Source: JBHENC01 sp046262295
Lineage (GTDB): Bacteria > Acidobacteriota > Blastocatellia > Pyrinomonadales > Pyrinomonadaceae
DNA: 64,000 bases
Assembly (NCBI GenBank): GCA_046262295.1
Contig: JBHENC010000001.1
Coordinates: forward strand, 248,001 to 312,000
Direction of reading: 5' to 3'
Under the pieces are notes generated by a model that had not been told where the DNA came from, did not search any database, and worked only from the letters and a program-made list of their open reading frames with translations. Every line of letters begins with the position of its first letter. The first letter of the stretch is position 1. Positions 44,894 through 53,270 of this stretch are shown here, in pieces. A program made the position numbers and the translations under genes.

Positions 44894-45823
44894 TCAGGCA
44901 CGTAGATGTTCAATCGCTTGTTCGACGACGCCCTTTGATTGCGCGAGCGCGTTCGTGGCAGCTTCACGCGAGCAAGCTGTTTCGCTCATCACCAGCGCCA
45001 CGCTTAAATTTCCGCCCGCCGCTTCTAAAGCCGCTCGCGCCGCCGCTTCGTCAAACCCCGCTTCCGCACAGAGAATACGCGCCGCACGCGCGCGCAGCTT
45101 ATCATTACGCGCCTGTAAGTTCGACATACGATTGCCGGAGACATAGCCGAGCCGTATCATCGTCGCCGTCGAAATCATATTGAGCACCATCTTGTGCGCC
45201 GTGCCCGCCTTCAGCCGCGTTGACCCGGCGATGGCCTCCGCGCCGACGTTTGTGACAATGCTGATCTCCGCCGCGTGCGTGATAAGCGAATCGGGCGAAG
45301 CCGTCAAGCCGACGGTGAACGCGCCGCACGCGCGCGCTGCTTCGAGCGCCCCGATGGTATAGCGCGTCGCGCCGGAAGCGGCGATGCCGACCACCGCATC
45401 CCGTTCGCTCAAGCCGCGTTCGCGTAGGTCTCGCCCGCCCGCCGCCGCGTCGTCTTCCGAAGCTTCGACGGCGCGATAGCAAGCTTCGTAACCACCCGCG
45501 ATGATTCCCTGCACGAGGTTTGGCGAAACACCGAAAGTGGGCGGGCACTCCGCCGCATCAAGCACGCCCAAGCGCCCGGATGTTCCCGTGCCGACGTAAA
45601 AAAGATGGCCGCCATTCTTTAATCGTTCGACGATTGCTTCGACGGCCTGCGCAATTATCGGCAGCACGCTCGCCACAGCCTCCGCCACACGCGCATCTTC
45701 TTCATTCATCAAACGCAAAACATCGAGCGTCGGAAGTTTGCCGATCTGCGCGGTGCGCGGGTTCTCCTGTTCGGTGACACCGAGCTGCGCTGAAGCATTC
45801 TCCTCACCGTCTTTTAATTTCAT
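44894..45823 (-). CDS. murQ: N-acetylmuramic acid 6-phosphate etherase MurQ
   Basis: A 309-residue SIS-fold lyase that cleaves the lactyl ether of MurNAc-6-phosphate to give GlcNAc-6-phosphate and D-lactate. The conserved SIS segment YVGTGTSGRLGVLDAAECPPTF and the family-specific GSTRLKAGTAHKMVLNMIST are both present, and length is normal. No good ribosome-binding site is seen before the ATG at 45823. It stands between the sugar kinase and nagZ genes in the peptidoglycan-recycling cluster. Confidence 0.96.
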   Translation of the reverse strand: MKLKDGEENASAQLGVTEQENPRTAQIGKLPTLDVLRLMNEEDARVAEAVASVLPIIAQAVEAIVERLKNGGHLFYVGTGTSGRLGVLDAAECPPTFGVSPNLVQGIIAGGYEACYRAVEASEDDAAAGGRDLRERGLSERDAVVGIAASGATRYTIGALEAARACGAFTVGLTASPDSLITHAAEISIVTNVGAEAIAGSTRLKAGTAHKMVLNMISTATMIRLGYVSGNRMSNLQARNDKLRARAARILCAEAGFDEAAARAALEAAGGNLSVALVMSETACSREAATNALAQSKGVVEQAIEHLRA

Positions 45824-45934
45824 AAAGAGTTCAGGCCGGATGCGCCCGCTGATTGCTTTTGCGAGAGATGAATTTTGGCCGCGCTCTCTAATGCTATGGC
45901 CTTACGCGAGGCAGCGGCGACGGCGTATTACGAC

Positions 45935-46918
45935 TTAACCTGCGAGTGCTAGTTGGTGCAGGTGCTCGCGTGCCATGCGCGTGGCGGCGAGGGCGGGCGC
46001 AACCAGCGGCGGAGCAAGAAAAGCAAAGGGCGCGACGCGCGCAATCTCTTCCCGCAAAGGTTGGAGCACGAGTTCGCCAGCCGCAAAGACGCCGCCGACA
46101 TATGCGACCTGAAATTTTTCGCGCTCCATTCGCAGATTGCGAATCACCGCGACGGCCGCCGCGCCAAGCTCCCGCCCCGCTTCGCTGACAATCTCTGCTG
46201 CAACGGTATCTTCACTCTGCGCGGCTTCGATAACCCGGCGGCCAAACCCCGCGATGCGTTCATTGGTCATGCTCGGCGCATAAATGGCCGTCGAAAGTTC
46301 TTCCGCCTTTTGAATATCGAAATAATCGCAGGCCGCTCTCACGAGCAAAGTCGCTTGGCCGCGCCCGTCCGCCGCCCGCGCCACCGCTTGCAGAGCGCGC
46401 CGTGCGATCCACGATCCGCTTCCTTCGTCGCCCGCTAGAGGCCCCCAACCGCCCGCGCAAACGTGCCGCCCCTGGCGATTGAGGCCGCAGCAGATCGAGC
46501 CTGTTCCGGCAATCACGACCACTCCCGGCGCGCCGTCAGTTGCGCCAAACAGCGCGATGTCCGCATCCGTTACCACTTCAAGCGAGCCGATGCCGAGTCC
46601 CGTCAAAGTTTCGCGCATACGCTCGCGCACGTCGCCGCGCCTGACGCCCGCCAAACCGATTTCGGCGGCGACGATCTCCGCCCGCTGCACGGACGCGGCG
46701 GCGCACGCCTTGTCAACGGCTTCACGAATCGCCGCCGCCGCATTGCCGATGCCGACGCGCAAAGGATTCGACGGCCCGGCGATGCCTTCGCCCAACACAC
46801 GCTGCCGCTCATCGGCGATCAAGGCGCGCGTCTTCGTGCCGCCGCCGTCCACTCCCAAAACGAGCTCCAGTGCGCCACGCTGCGGCGAGTTGCTAATATT
46901 TTTCGATCTGTAATTCAT
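45935..46918 (-). CDS. BadF-type ATPase, N-acetylglucosamine/MurNAc kinase-like
   Basis: A 327-residue sugar kinase of the actin-fold BadF/BadG family. The phosphate-binding loop is LGVDGGGTKTRALIAD; the second loop is GVVVIAGTGSICCG, followed by GGWGPLAGDEGSGSWIARRA. Related enzymes include N-acetylglucosamine kinase and the MurNAc/GlcNAc kinase MurK. Next to murQ, phosphorylation of MurNAc and GlcNAc is the likely role, since no phosphotransferase system is present. It is the first gene of the minus-strand cluster, divergent from the LysR gene. Confidence 0.88.
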   Translation of the reverse strand: MNYRSKNISNSPQRGALELVLGVDGGGTKTRALIADERQRVLGEGIAGPSNPLRVGIGNAAAAIREAVDKACAAASVQRAEIVAAEIGLAGVRRGDVRERMRETLTGLGIGSLEVVTDADIALFGATDGAPGVVVIAGTGSICCGLNRQGRHVCAGGWGPLAGDEGSGSWIARRALQAVARAADGRGQATLLVRAACDYFDIQKAEELSTAIYAPSMTNERIAGFGRRVIEAAQSEDTVAAEIVSEAGRELGAAAVAVIRNLRMEREKFQVAYVGGVFAAGELVLQPLREEIARVAPFAFLAPPLVAPALAATRMAREHLHQLALAG

Positions 46919-47038
46919 TGGCGATTCAATCTATGCCGGAATATCCGAAGCAGCACGCGAGGCACATAATGTTTAGCGGACACTAAACCCGGAACGAAAT
47001 TATAGTCCTCCCCGTGCCATAATTGAAACTAAAAGATT

Positions 47039-47053
47039 TTATCGTTATGATAA
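47039..47053. promoter_or_regulatory. candidate LysR-type binding site (T-N11-A dyad)
   Basis: TTATC-GTTAT-GATAA is a perfect five-base dyad containing the T-N11-A core of LysR-type regulators. It lies 37 bases before the LysR start and about 120 bases upstream of the divergent kinase gene, a typical place for autoregulation and control of the neighbour. Confidence 0.5.
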
Positions 47054-47090
47054 GATTTATTGATACTTGAGATGGACACGAGAGGCGTAC

Positions 47091-48041
47091 ATGGAGATAC
47101 GGCAGTTGAGGGCTTTCGCGGCCATCGCGGAGACGGGCACGTTCACGGCGGGCGCCTTGCGCGTACACGTCACGCAGGCGGCAGTTAGTATGCAGATAGG
47201 GCAGTTGGAGGCGGAAATAGGCGTGCGTCTATTCATACGCGCGCCGCGCCGGGTGGTCTTGACGGAAGCGGGCGAAGCGTTGCTGCTGCGCGCGCGGACT
47301 ATTTTACGCGAGCATGATGCGGCGCTCGCGGAGATGGCCGAGTTGACCGGAGCGGACTACGGGCGGCTTCGCATCGGTAATTCGTCGGCGATGATTAGCA
47401 CGGAACAACTTCCCTTAATCCTGAAGGAGTTGTGCGCCCGCCATGCGCGCGCCGAGGTCTCCGTTCATTCGGGAACGAGCGAGGCGCTGGTGCGGCAGAT
47501 TCTGGACGGCGATCTCGATGTCGCGTTCGTCTCGCTGCCGGTGGAGGCACGCGGCATCCGCACCGAAACGCTGGCGCGCGATGAACTCGTCGCCATCGCC
47601 AGCCCGCGCCATGCGCTGGCAAGACAGCGCGTGATTACGGCGAAGGCGCTGGCCGGTGAAAAGTTGATTATGGGCGAGCGCGGCGGCAACACGCGGCGGT
47701 TGATTGACCGATTCTTCGCCAAAGCGGGCGTGCATCCGACGGTCACGATGGAACTGAGCCGTCTCGCAGGCATCAAGCGCATGGTCGAGGAAGGAATGGG
47801 CGTCGGCATCGTGCCGTTGCAGTCTACGCGCGAAGAAGTGCTGGCCGGGCGGCTCGTCACGTGGTGGGTCAAGGGCGCGCAATTTAATTGGGAGTTGGGA
47901 CTCGCGCAACTGCACGGCGACGGCGCAGAGTCGCCCGTGCGCAAGACGTTCGTTCAACTGTGCCGCAAACATTTTAGTGCGCCGCGCCAACCAAAGAATG
48001 CGACGAAGATGGCGCGGCGCACTAAAACAATTATCGAATAA
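47091..48041 (+). CDS. LysR-family transcriptional regulator
   Basis: A 316-residue regulator. The winged helix-turn-helix is at residues 1-60 (MEIRQLRAFAAIAETGTFTA, QAAVSMQIGQLEAEIGVRLF), and an LTTR substrate-binding domain fills the rest. The frame begins earlier at a TTG (47067), but the ATG at 47091 has GAGAGGCG just upstream and is the family start. It is divergent from the sugar kinase and probably controls the peptidoglycan-recycling cluster; the ligand is unknown. Confidence 0.92.
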   Translation: MEIRQLRAFAAIAETGTFTAGALRVHVTQAAVSMQIGQLEAEIGVRLFIRAPRRVVLTEAGEALLLRARTILREHDAALAEMAELTGADYGRLRIGNSSAMISTEQLPLILKELCARHARAEVSVHSGTSEALVRQILDGDLDVAFVSLPVEARGIRTETLARDELVAIASPRHALARQRVITAKALAGEKLIMGERGGNTRRLIDRFFAKAGVHPTVTMELSRLAGIKRMVEEGMGVGIVPLQSTREEVLAGRLVTWWVKGAQFNWELGLAQLHGDGAESPVRKTFVQLCRKHFSAPRQPKNATKMARRTKTIIE

Positions 48042-48071
48042 AAACGTCAGCCGTGGTTTTGATTTTTATAC

Positions 48072-48779
48072 CTAATGAGCGATGCGTGCCTGCAGGTTGA
48101 GAGCATCGCCATATCCGGCCGTAACGACAAATTTATCGCACACACTTGGTTCATAAACATCGTTGCCCTGGTTGCTGGATTTGAATGCCGCCATTGCCGT
48201 AGTGCCACGCCGACATTCGTAGCAATCCGCAAGGCCCAGCGTATGCCCAAGTTCGTGCGTCATCAAACTGGTCATTGCGCCAAGATCAGTGACGGCGGGA
48301 CTAATCGTCATGATCATGTGAACCCTGCCATTCGATATCGAATGGAATTTTATCTCACCGACACGCTCCCTCCCGGTGGGGAGGCCGCGCCTGACGATGA
48401 CGCTTGAATTATTATTGGTGAGACCCTCGCGTTCAGTGCTAATAACAAAAACAATGTGAGAGCCTATCTCATTCAAAGCAGCGTTCCAGTTATTCACGCC
48501 GCGCGAGAGCGCCGCTACTTCCGCTTGACTGAAGTTATCTTTTGAGTAATAGACCCTGACCAATGTGCCCGGTTTCCAGCGCCAGCCAAGAGCTTGCGGA
48601 GAAGTCTTACTCGGCTGGCATTGTTTTGGCATCGTGGCAACACCGCTCGCACCGCCCGCCGCAACGCCCCTGGTGGTTGAGACTACCGGTCTTGCCCAAA
48701 GCAGTAGGGAAAGACCAAGGGCGACGGACAGACCGCAAAGAGATGGCTTCATCATAAGAAGTGGCTTTTCAGTTAACAT
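48072..48779 (-). CDS. secreted metzincin-type metallopeptidase (HExxHxxGxxD)
   Basis: A 235-residue exported protein. The zinc motif is HELGHTLGLAD, in which Asp takes the third-ligand place as in snapalysin-type enzymes, and a Met-turn-like GTTAMAAF follows. The N-terminal half has YYSKDNFSQAEVAALSRGVNNW, common in small matrixin-like proteases. Start 48779 has AAGGCAAGG upstream. It begins ten bases after the stop of the upstream secreted protein, so the two form an operon that may lie under the riboswitch at 49938-50057. Confidence 0.82.
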   Translation of the reverse strand: MLTEKPLLMMKPSLCGLSVALGLSLLLWARPVVSTTRGVAAGGASGVATMPKQCQPSKTSPQALGWRWKPGTLVRVYYSKDNFSQAEVAALSRGVNNWNAALNEIGSHIVFVISTEREGLTNNNSSVIVRRGLPTGRERVGEIKFHSISNGRVHMIMTISPAVTDLGAMTSLMTHELGHTLGLADCYECRRGTTAMAAFKSSNQGNDVYEPSVCDKFVVTAGYGDALNLQARIAH

Positions 48780-48789
48780 GGCCTTGCCT

Positions 48790-49503
48790 TTATCTTGAAG
48801 TATGACGACGCCCCAGCGAGGCCAAGCCCGCGCTGTCAACAGAGCGTAAGGTGACCGCCATGTAGCTGCGAGCAGCTCCGCTACGTTTTACTTCGTCATC
48901 GCTTCGCAGCTTAAACACTGCCGTCTGACCCGGCTTCAAAAGTATGCTCGCGTCATAGTCAACCGTCTTCTGCGCTCCCTTTGCTGTGGCTTTGACGAAC
49001 GACGACACAAGCCTGACGCGGTAAGAATCACCATCAATTGAAGAACCTTTGTAAACACTGACTTCCGTTTCCCGATCTAGACCTAAGATGCTTTTGGACG
49101 TTGCATCGCTCGCATTAACCATCCTGGCATTAGCATTAACCGATTTGCGCTCCAGATTCAGTTCGGCCATTTCGCCCAAAAAAGAAGTAGCCGATTGCCG
49201 TTTCTTGATGCTGGCTAATCCTTTTCTTTCTAATTGTCCGATCTGTGCGACAAATTGATTGGTGCTGAGGCTCGTATAGCTCGCGCTGCGTTTGATTCCG
49301 GCTCTTTCGCTTATGAACTCGTCAGGGTTATCTGTTGCAAAATAAGTGACTTCGATTTGGGACTGAAGGGTGCTATCAATTGGGCGCGCTTGACGAACGC
49401 CGAACGCCTCATGGTTATTACATGATTGTGCGCTGGTTTGGCGGGCGCTGATAGAGGTGAGAGTGAATAAAGCAAGGGCGGTAACGAAGATTTTCTTTTT
49501 CAT
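48790..49503 (-). CDS. secreted protein of unknown function
   Basis: A 237-residue exported protein with a clear signal peptide (KKKIFVTALALFTLTSISA). The mature part is predicted to be beta-rich with a helical middle (VAQIGQLERKGLASIKKRQS). I do not recognise a domain. AAGGAG precedes the ATG at a good distance. It is directly followed by the metzincin gene, so it could be an inhibitor, substrate or structural partner, which is speculation. Confidence 0.75.
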   Translation of the reverse strand: MKKKIFVTALALFTLTSISARQTSAQSCNNHEAFGVRQARPIDSTLQSQIEVTYFATDNPDEFISERAGIKRSASYTSLSTNQFVAQIGQLERKGLASIKKRQSATSFLGEMAELNLERKSVNANARMVNASDATSKSILGLDRETEVSVYKGSSIDGDSYRVRLVSSFVKATAKGAQKTVDYDASILLKPGQTAVFKLRSDDEVKRSGAARSYMAVTLRSVDSAGLASLGRRHTSR

Positions 49504-49937
49504 AACAGTAGCTCCTTATAGTTCGGGTAGGTGGACAACATCGCGGCGCAAGCAACGAAGCGTCTTGGGAATCGCATCACTGGGGGATGCCATGTGTGGT
49601 TGCGCGCTCAGTAACTGAGCGCCATCAAGTGTGCTAATAGATGACGATTGTGATTGCTGGCAAAAGCTCAACGCATGAACGTGAAGACATTTCTACGCGC
49701 GAGGCGTAATCCCGCGCGATCAGATTAAGGCGTCGAAACTTTTAATTGTCCGGGTTAGAGCAGAAGGAGGTGATGTGATGAAAAGAAGCGGAATTATCCG
49801 GGCCGGTGTAAGCGCGTGAATGATTCCAGCCATGACTTCAGAGGCTGCCGGGTGAGAAGATAAAAGCAGCATTTTACGAAGTAAGTAATACTCCATAAAG
49901 CGGGAACGCGAAAGAAAGAAGTCCTGGCTCTTTTCAA
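49504..49937. other. long leader region between riboswitch and secreted-protein operon
   Basis: No convincing gene lies here. On the minus strand a 58-codon frame (49720-49896) has no ribosome-binding site. On the plus strand a perfect AAGGAGGTGAT stands before a 13-codon frame (49778-49819). A hairpin GCGCTCAG-TAA-CTGAGCGC is at 49604-49622. The region would be the 5' untranslated leader if the riboswitch controls the gene starting at 49503. Confidence 0.4.
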
Positions 49938-50057
49938 TTGCCTTCGGCAACCAGACAATCTCTCATGAAAGTGCGCCGCGTTAAACGCATACACTTACAT
50001 TGTAAGAGACTCACGGCTTTGCGCCCCTACCTCACAGTAGGTTTGCCTTTATCGTGT
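49938..50057 (-). ncRNA. cyclic di-GMP-I riboswitch (GEMM) candidate
   Basis: On the minus strand AAAGGCAAACC is followed by a hairpin CCTACT-GTGA-GGTAGG with a GNRA loop, then GGGGCGCAAAGCC, which is the conserved GEMM ligand-binding core with the GGC/GCC closing pairs. A longer stem (AGTCTCT with AGAGATT) follows, and the 3' part reads GTCTGGTTGCCGAAGGC, like the conserved receptor end of the family. The next minus-strand gene starts 435 bases downstream, unusually far. Confidence 0.75.
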
Positions 50058-50181
50058 GCAACCGTCGTGTAAAGATCAGTGCCGCAGCTAAAGCGGCTGC
50101 GACAAGGTTATTTAACGACATTCAACCTTGTTTGTCAACTTTTATTTTCAGAGAACAGTTGGCCGTGCCGGAAGACGATGA

Positions 50182-51309
50182 TTATGGCTTGCCGCTTCCC
50201 GGCGTCGCGGTTGACGGCGCGACTTCTTCGCGCGGCCATTGTTCGCGCGGCACGTTCTTATAGACCTCTTCCATTTTCTGGTAGCCGTCTTTGATGATGG
50301 TGCTGTTGATGTTCGATTTATCAACGGCGATGGGTTCGAGCAAAATTGCGGGCACATCCTTTTTGCCGTTGTTGATGCTGGTGTTGGTCTCCACCTTTTC
50401 GCCGCGCGCGAGTTTGATCGCCGCTTCGACGGCCGCATCCGCGAGCGGTTTGAGCGGTTTATAAACGGTCATCGTCTGCGTACCGGCGACGATGCGCTGG
50501 CAGGCGGCGAGGTCTCCGTCCTGCCCCGAGACGAAAACTTTGCCCGCGAGTTTCTGTTCTTCGAGCGCCTGAACGACGCCGCCCGCCGTGCCGTCGTTGG
50601 TTGCGACCACTGCGACGACTTGGTTATTGGCCTGCGTCAAAGCGTTCTCCGTATTCTTCAAAGCTTCTTCGGCACGCCACTCGCGCGACGGTTGATCCGC
50701 AATGATTTTGATATCGCCGCGATCAACGGCGGGCTTCAGGATGTTCATCTGGCCGTCGTGGGAAAGCTTCGCGTTGTTGTCTGTCGGCGAGCCGCCGATC
50801 AGCACGTAGTTGCCTTTCGGCGCGCGGTCGAGCAACGCCTTTGCCTGCATCTCTCCGATCTTGACCACTTGGTGCGAGATATATAGATCAACATCGCTGT
50901 TCTTAATCAAGCGGTCATAACTGACGACCGGAACATTCTGTTTCTTCGCCGCTTCGACGATTGATGCCGCGACGTCGCCGCTATGCGGCACGACGACCAG
51001 CACATTGATGCCCTGCGTTAAAAGGTTCTCGGCCTGCCGCAACTGTTCCGCATCGTTGCCGTTGGCGACCTGCGTCGAAACCTCCGCGCCGAGTTCCCGT
51101 GCGTGCTGCTCGAATAAATCTTTGTCGCGCTGCCAGCGTTCCTCCTTCAACGTATCCATCAAAAAGCCTATCCGAACCGTGCCGCTTTTCTTTGCTCCGC
51201 CGCCGTTACCATTTCCTCCCGCGTTCTGTTCCGGCGGCGCGCTCACGCATCCGGCGCAGAGCGCAGCTATCGTCAATAATGCATACATCGCCATTCTGAA
51301 ACGTCGCAT
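50182..51309 (-). CDS. periplasmic sugar-binding lipoprotein (xylose/ribose type)
   Basis: A 375-residue solute-binding protein of the type 1 periplasmic-binding fold. The lipoprotein signal ends in AALCAGCVSA. Two lobes are recognisable: VRIGFLMDTLKEERWQRDKD with INVLVVVPHSGDVAASIV, and VVAVVATNDGTAGGVVQAL with KVFVSGQDGDLAACQRI, similar to XylF. The ATP-binding and permease partners of such importers are not in the window. The start at 51309 has AAAGGAT upstream. It could also serve as a chemosensory binding protein. Confidence 0.87.
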   Translation of the reverse strand: MRRFRMAMYALLTIAALCAGCVSAPPEQNAGGNGNGGGAKKSGTVRIGFLMDTLKEERWQRDKDLFEQHARELGAEVSTQVANGNDAEQLRQAENLLTQGINVLVVVPHSGDVAASIVEAAKKQNVPVVSYDRLIKNSDVDLYISHQVVKIGEMQAKALLDRAPKGNYVLIGGSPTDNNAKLSHDGQMNILKPAVDRGDIKIIADQPSREWRAEEALKNTENALTQANNQVVAVVATNDGTAGGVVQALEEQKLAGKVFVSGQDGDLAACQRIVAGTQTMTVYKPLKPLADAAVEAAIKLARGEKVETNTSINNGKKDVPAILLEPIAVDKSNINSTIIKDGYQKMEEVYKNVPREQWPREEVAPSTATPGSGKP

Positions 51310-51414
51310 ATTTTTATCCTTTGCTCTTTTAAGTTGATTTGCTTTCGTTGTAGCTGAACGAAAATAACATTCGTCTTTTATCATTTGTACGCCGAAGAGT
51401 ATAAGCGCAAGAGT

Positions 51415-52575
51415 TTACACCTTAATGAAAATCTTTTTGCGATAAAGCAGCGTCATCAAACCGAGCCATACCAGCAGGTAGGCGAGCGCGTAAAAGAGCG
51501 AGGCGTTGATCGGCGCCGCCCATGATAGAAACAGATGCTCGTAGATGTAAGTTTTGGATGTGCCAAGTTGACCGTTCATGCGCGGCAGTCGCCACAAATT
51601 CATCAGGCGCGCGAGCAACGCCGAGCCGACGAAAAGCGCGATGGCGTTGACGCCAAAGATGACGAACGGCTTCGCCCACGCGCGATAATTCTTAATCTCT
51701 ATCAGCCAGTAACAGACGGCCAGAAGTTGCAACGCCATGCCCGCCGTAAAGAGCACGTAAGAGCTTGTCCAGAGGGCTTTGTTGATCGGAAACCAACTGT
51801 TCCAAATCCAACCCGCGACGATGCACGTGACGCCCGCGACAAACATCCCCGCGACCTTTTCGAGCGGCGTCTGTTTCCGCCGCAACCAGTGTCCGGCGAG
51901 AATGCCGATCAAGGTTGTGGCGATGGCCGGGATGGTGCTCAGGACTCCTTCGGGATCGTAAATCTTCGTGTACATATGCCCGCTCAACAAACTGCGGTCA
52001 ACATACGCCGCGAGGTTTCCTTCCTTGCTCAAGTCGCCCATGCCGTAGCCGGGGACGGGCGTCAAAGTCATCAACAGCCAGTAGCCCAAAAGCAGCGCAA
52101 CGATGATCGCGCTTTGCGTTCGCCAAGTCGTTTTCAGAAAGATAAGCGACGCGAAAAGATAACAGACGGCGATGCGTTGCAGCACTCCGGGAATGCGTAT
52201 CACGGAAAGGTTGTAGACGCGCAGAACGCCCTGCGGATTGTAGTAAGGAAAACCGTGAATCAAAAGGCCGAGTCCGAAGATAACGGCGGCGCGACGCATC
52301 ACGCTCAACCACAAAGCGCGCCCGCCCTTGCCCGTCTCAACGCGACGCGCGAAAGAGAGCGTGATCGAAACGCCGACGATAAAAAGAAAGAACGGAAAGA
52401 TAAAATCCGTCGGCGTCCAACCGTGCCACTCCGCATGATCGAGCGGCGCATAAACCGGCGCGCCGCCCGGATTATTGACGAGCACCATCGCCGCAATCGT
52501 CAGCCCGCGAAACACATCGAGCGAAACGAGCCGCCCCGTATCTCCGGCTGCTCTTTCGTCCACCAACGCGCTCAT
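51415..52575 (-). CDS. NagX/DUF5009 transmembrane acyltransferase-like protein
   Basis: A 386-residue protein with about ten membrane helices, related to heparan-alpha-glucosaminide N-acetyltransferases and bacterial NagX. The family core RLVSLDVFRGLTIAAMVLVNNPGG and WHGWTPTDFIFPFFLFIVGVS are clearly present, the latter carrying the conserved histidine region. NagX proteins are found in amino-sugar and chitin loci and may acetylate glucosamine residues across the membrane. Its position between amino-sugar genes fits that. The start overlaps ATGAG, with AGGCGAG upstream. Confidence 0.87.
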   Translation of the reverse strand: MSALVDERAAGDTGRLVSLDVFRGLTIAAMVLVNNPGGAPVYAPLDHAEWHGWTPTDFIFPFFLFIVGVSITLSFARRVETGKGGRALWLSVMRRAAVIFGLGLLIHGFPYYNPQGVLRVYNLSVIRIPGVLQRIAVCYLFASLIFLKTTWRTQSAIIVALLLGYWLLMTLTPVPGYGMGDLSKEGNLAAYVDRSLLSGHMYTKIYDPEGVLSTIPAIATTLIGILAGHWLRRKQTPLEKVAGMFVAGVTCIVAGWIWNSWFPINKALWTSSYVLFTAGMALQLLAVCYWLIEIKNYRAWAKPFVIFGVNAIALFVGSALLARLMNLWRLPRMNGQLGTSKTYIYEHLFLSWAAPINASLFYALAYLLVWLGLMTLLYRKKIFIKV

Positions 52576-52608
52576 CTCATGCTCGCCTCATTCTTTACCA
52601 TCATTGAA

Positions 52609-52632
52609 ACCAACACCGGCGCGGCGTTAGAT
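52609..52632 (-). mobile_element. possible truncated attC remnant
   Basis: Directly downstream of the toxin gene the minus strand reads ATCTAACGCCGCGCCGGTGT then TGGT. It has an R''-like ATCTAAC and a small AACGCCG/CGGTGTT near-palindrome, but no centre or R' at the 104-base spacing. It may be what is left of the attC of the MazEF cassette. Confidence 0.25.
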
Positions 52633-52664
52633 TGCGAAGTGGACAGACACCTAAGCCGCGAGAA

Positions 52665-53000
52665 CTATTTGATGCAAACATCTATCAGCGCAACTACATC
52701 TTCGACGAACTGCGCTGCCGCCCTTTCGACAAACTTCGCCTTGCGAGCATTAAAATCCACCGACTTTACTTGCTCGACCATAACAAAGCCTGTCAACGAA
52801 GATGAACTTGGCACAGGCAAATGAAACGGAATATTGCGATTGGTGTTCGTGACCGGACATACAATTGCTAATCCTATTGCCTTGTTGAAAAGGATATTAC
52901 TGATGACAAGCGCAGGTCTTCTACCTTTTTGTTCGTGGCCAGATTGCGGGTCAAAGGATAGCGTAATGAAGTCCCCTTTATCGGGAACGTAAGCTGACAT
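52665..53000 (-). CDS. MazF/PemK-type toxin endoribonuclease
   Basis: A 111-residue toxin that would cleave mRNA at short motifs. The family features are KGDFITLSFDPQSGHEQKGRRPALVIS, VCPVTNT and LTGFVMVEQVKSVDFNARKAKFV, as in MazF/ChpB. Its ATG follows the antitoxin's TAG with no gap, so the two are translationally linked. It belongs to a cassette-like segment downstream of attC site 3. Confidence 0.93.
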   Translation of the reverse strand: MSAYVPDKGDFITLSFDPQSGHEQKGRRPALVISNILFNKAIGLAIVCPVTNTNRNIPFHLPVPSSSSLTGFVMVEQVKSVDFNARKAKFVERAAAQFVEDVVALIDVCIK

Positions 53001-53225
53001 CTACCATTCTTCCTTCCCGGCAGGTTCGCCGAAGCCTTCTTCACCTGCTTGATAATCCAGCGGCATCCGCGAAATCATCTCGGCCAAATCAAACTTCTTG
53101 TCGCTCGCGGTGTGTTCAAGGTCAGGAACAATGACATAAACCCTTGTCTTCTCCGGCAGGCTAACATTTGCCGGGAGCCGAACCTGCCCATTTTCCACCA
53201 TGCCTTGAAAAGTTGTGACTGACAT
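53001..53225 (-). CDS. antitoxin partner of the MazF-type toxin
   Basis: A 74-residue protein with an N-terminal beta-rich DNA-binding part (FQGMVENGQVRLPANVSLPE) like AbrB/MazE-type or DUF104-like antitoxins, and an acidic C-terminal tail (YQAGEEGFGEPAGKEEW) for toxin binding. An upstream ATG at 53231 lies too close to GGAGGA; the ATG at 53225 has the right distance. It starts 46 bases after the R' box of attC site 3. Confidence 0.87.
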   Translation of the reverse strand: MSVTTFQGMVENGQVRLPANVSLPEKTRVYVIVPDLEHTASDKKFDLAEMISRMPLDYQAGEEGFGEPAGKEEW

Positions 53226-53270
53226 AAGCATTCCTCCAAGAGCTTAATTCTACGACAACGACGCGAAGAC

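Noticed and set aside
49720..49950. 76-codon minus-strand frame
   Set aside because: Its first codons lie inside the riboswitch 3' end and no internal start has a ribosome-binding site; treated as leader.
51535..52824. 429-codon plus-strand frame
   Set aside because: Antisense to the NagX-like gene and part of the toxin gene; no protein-like motifs.
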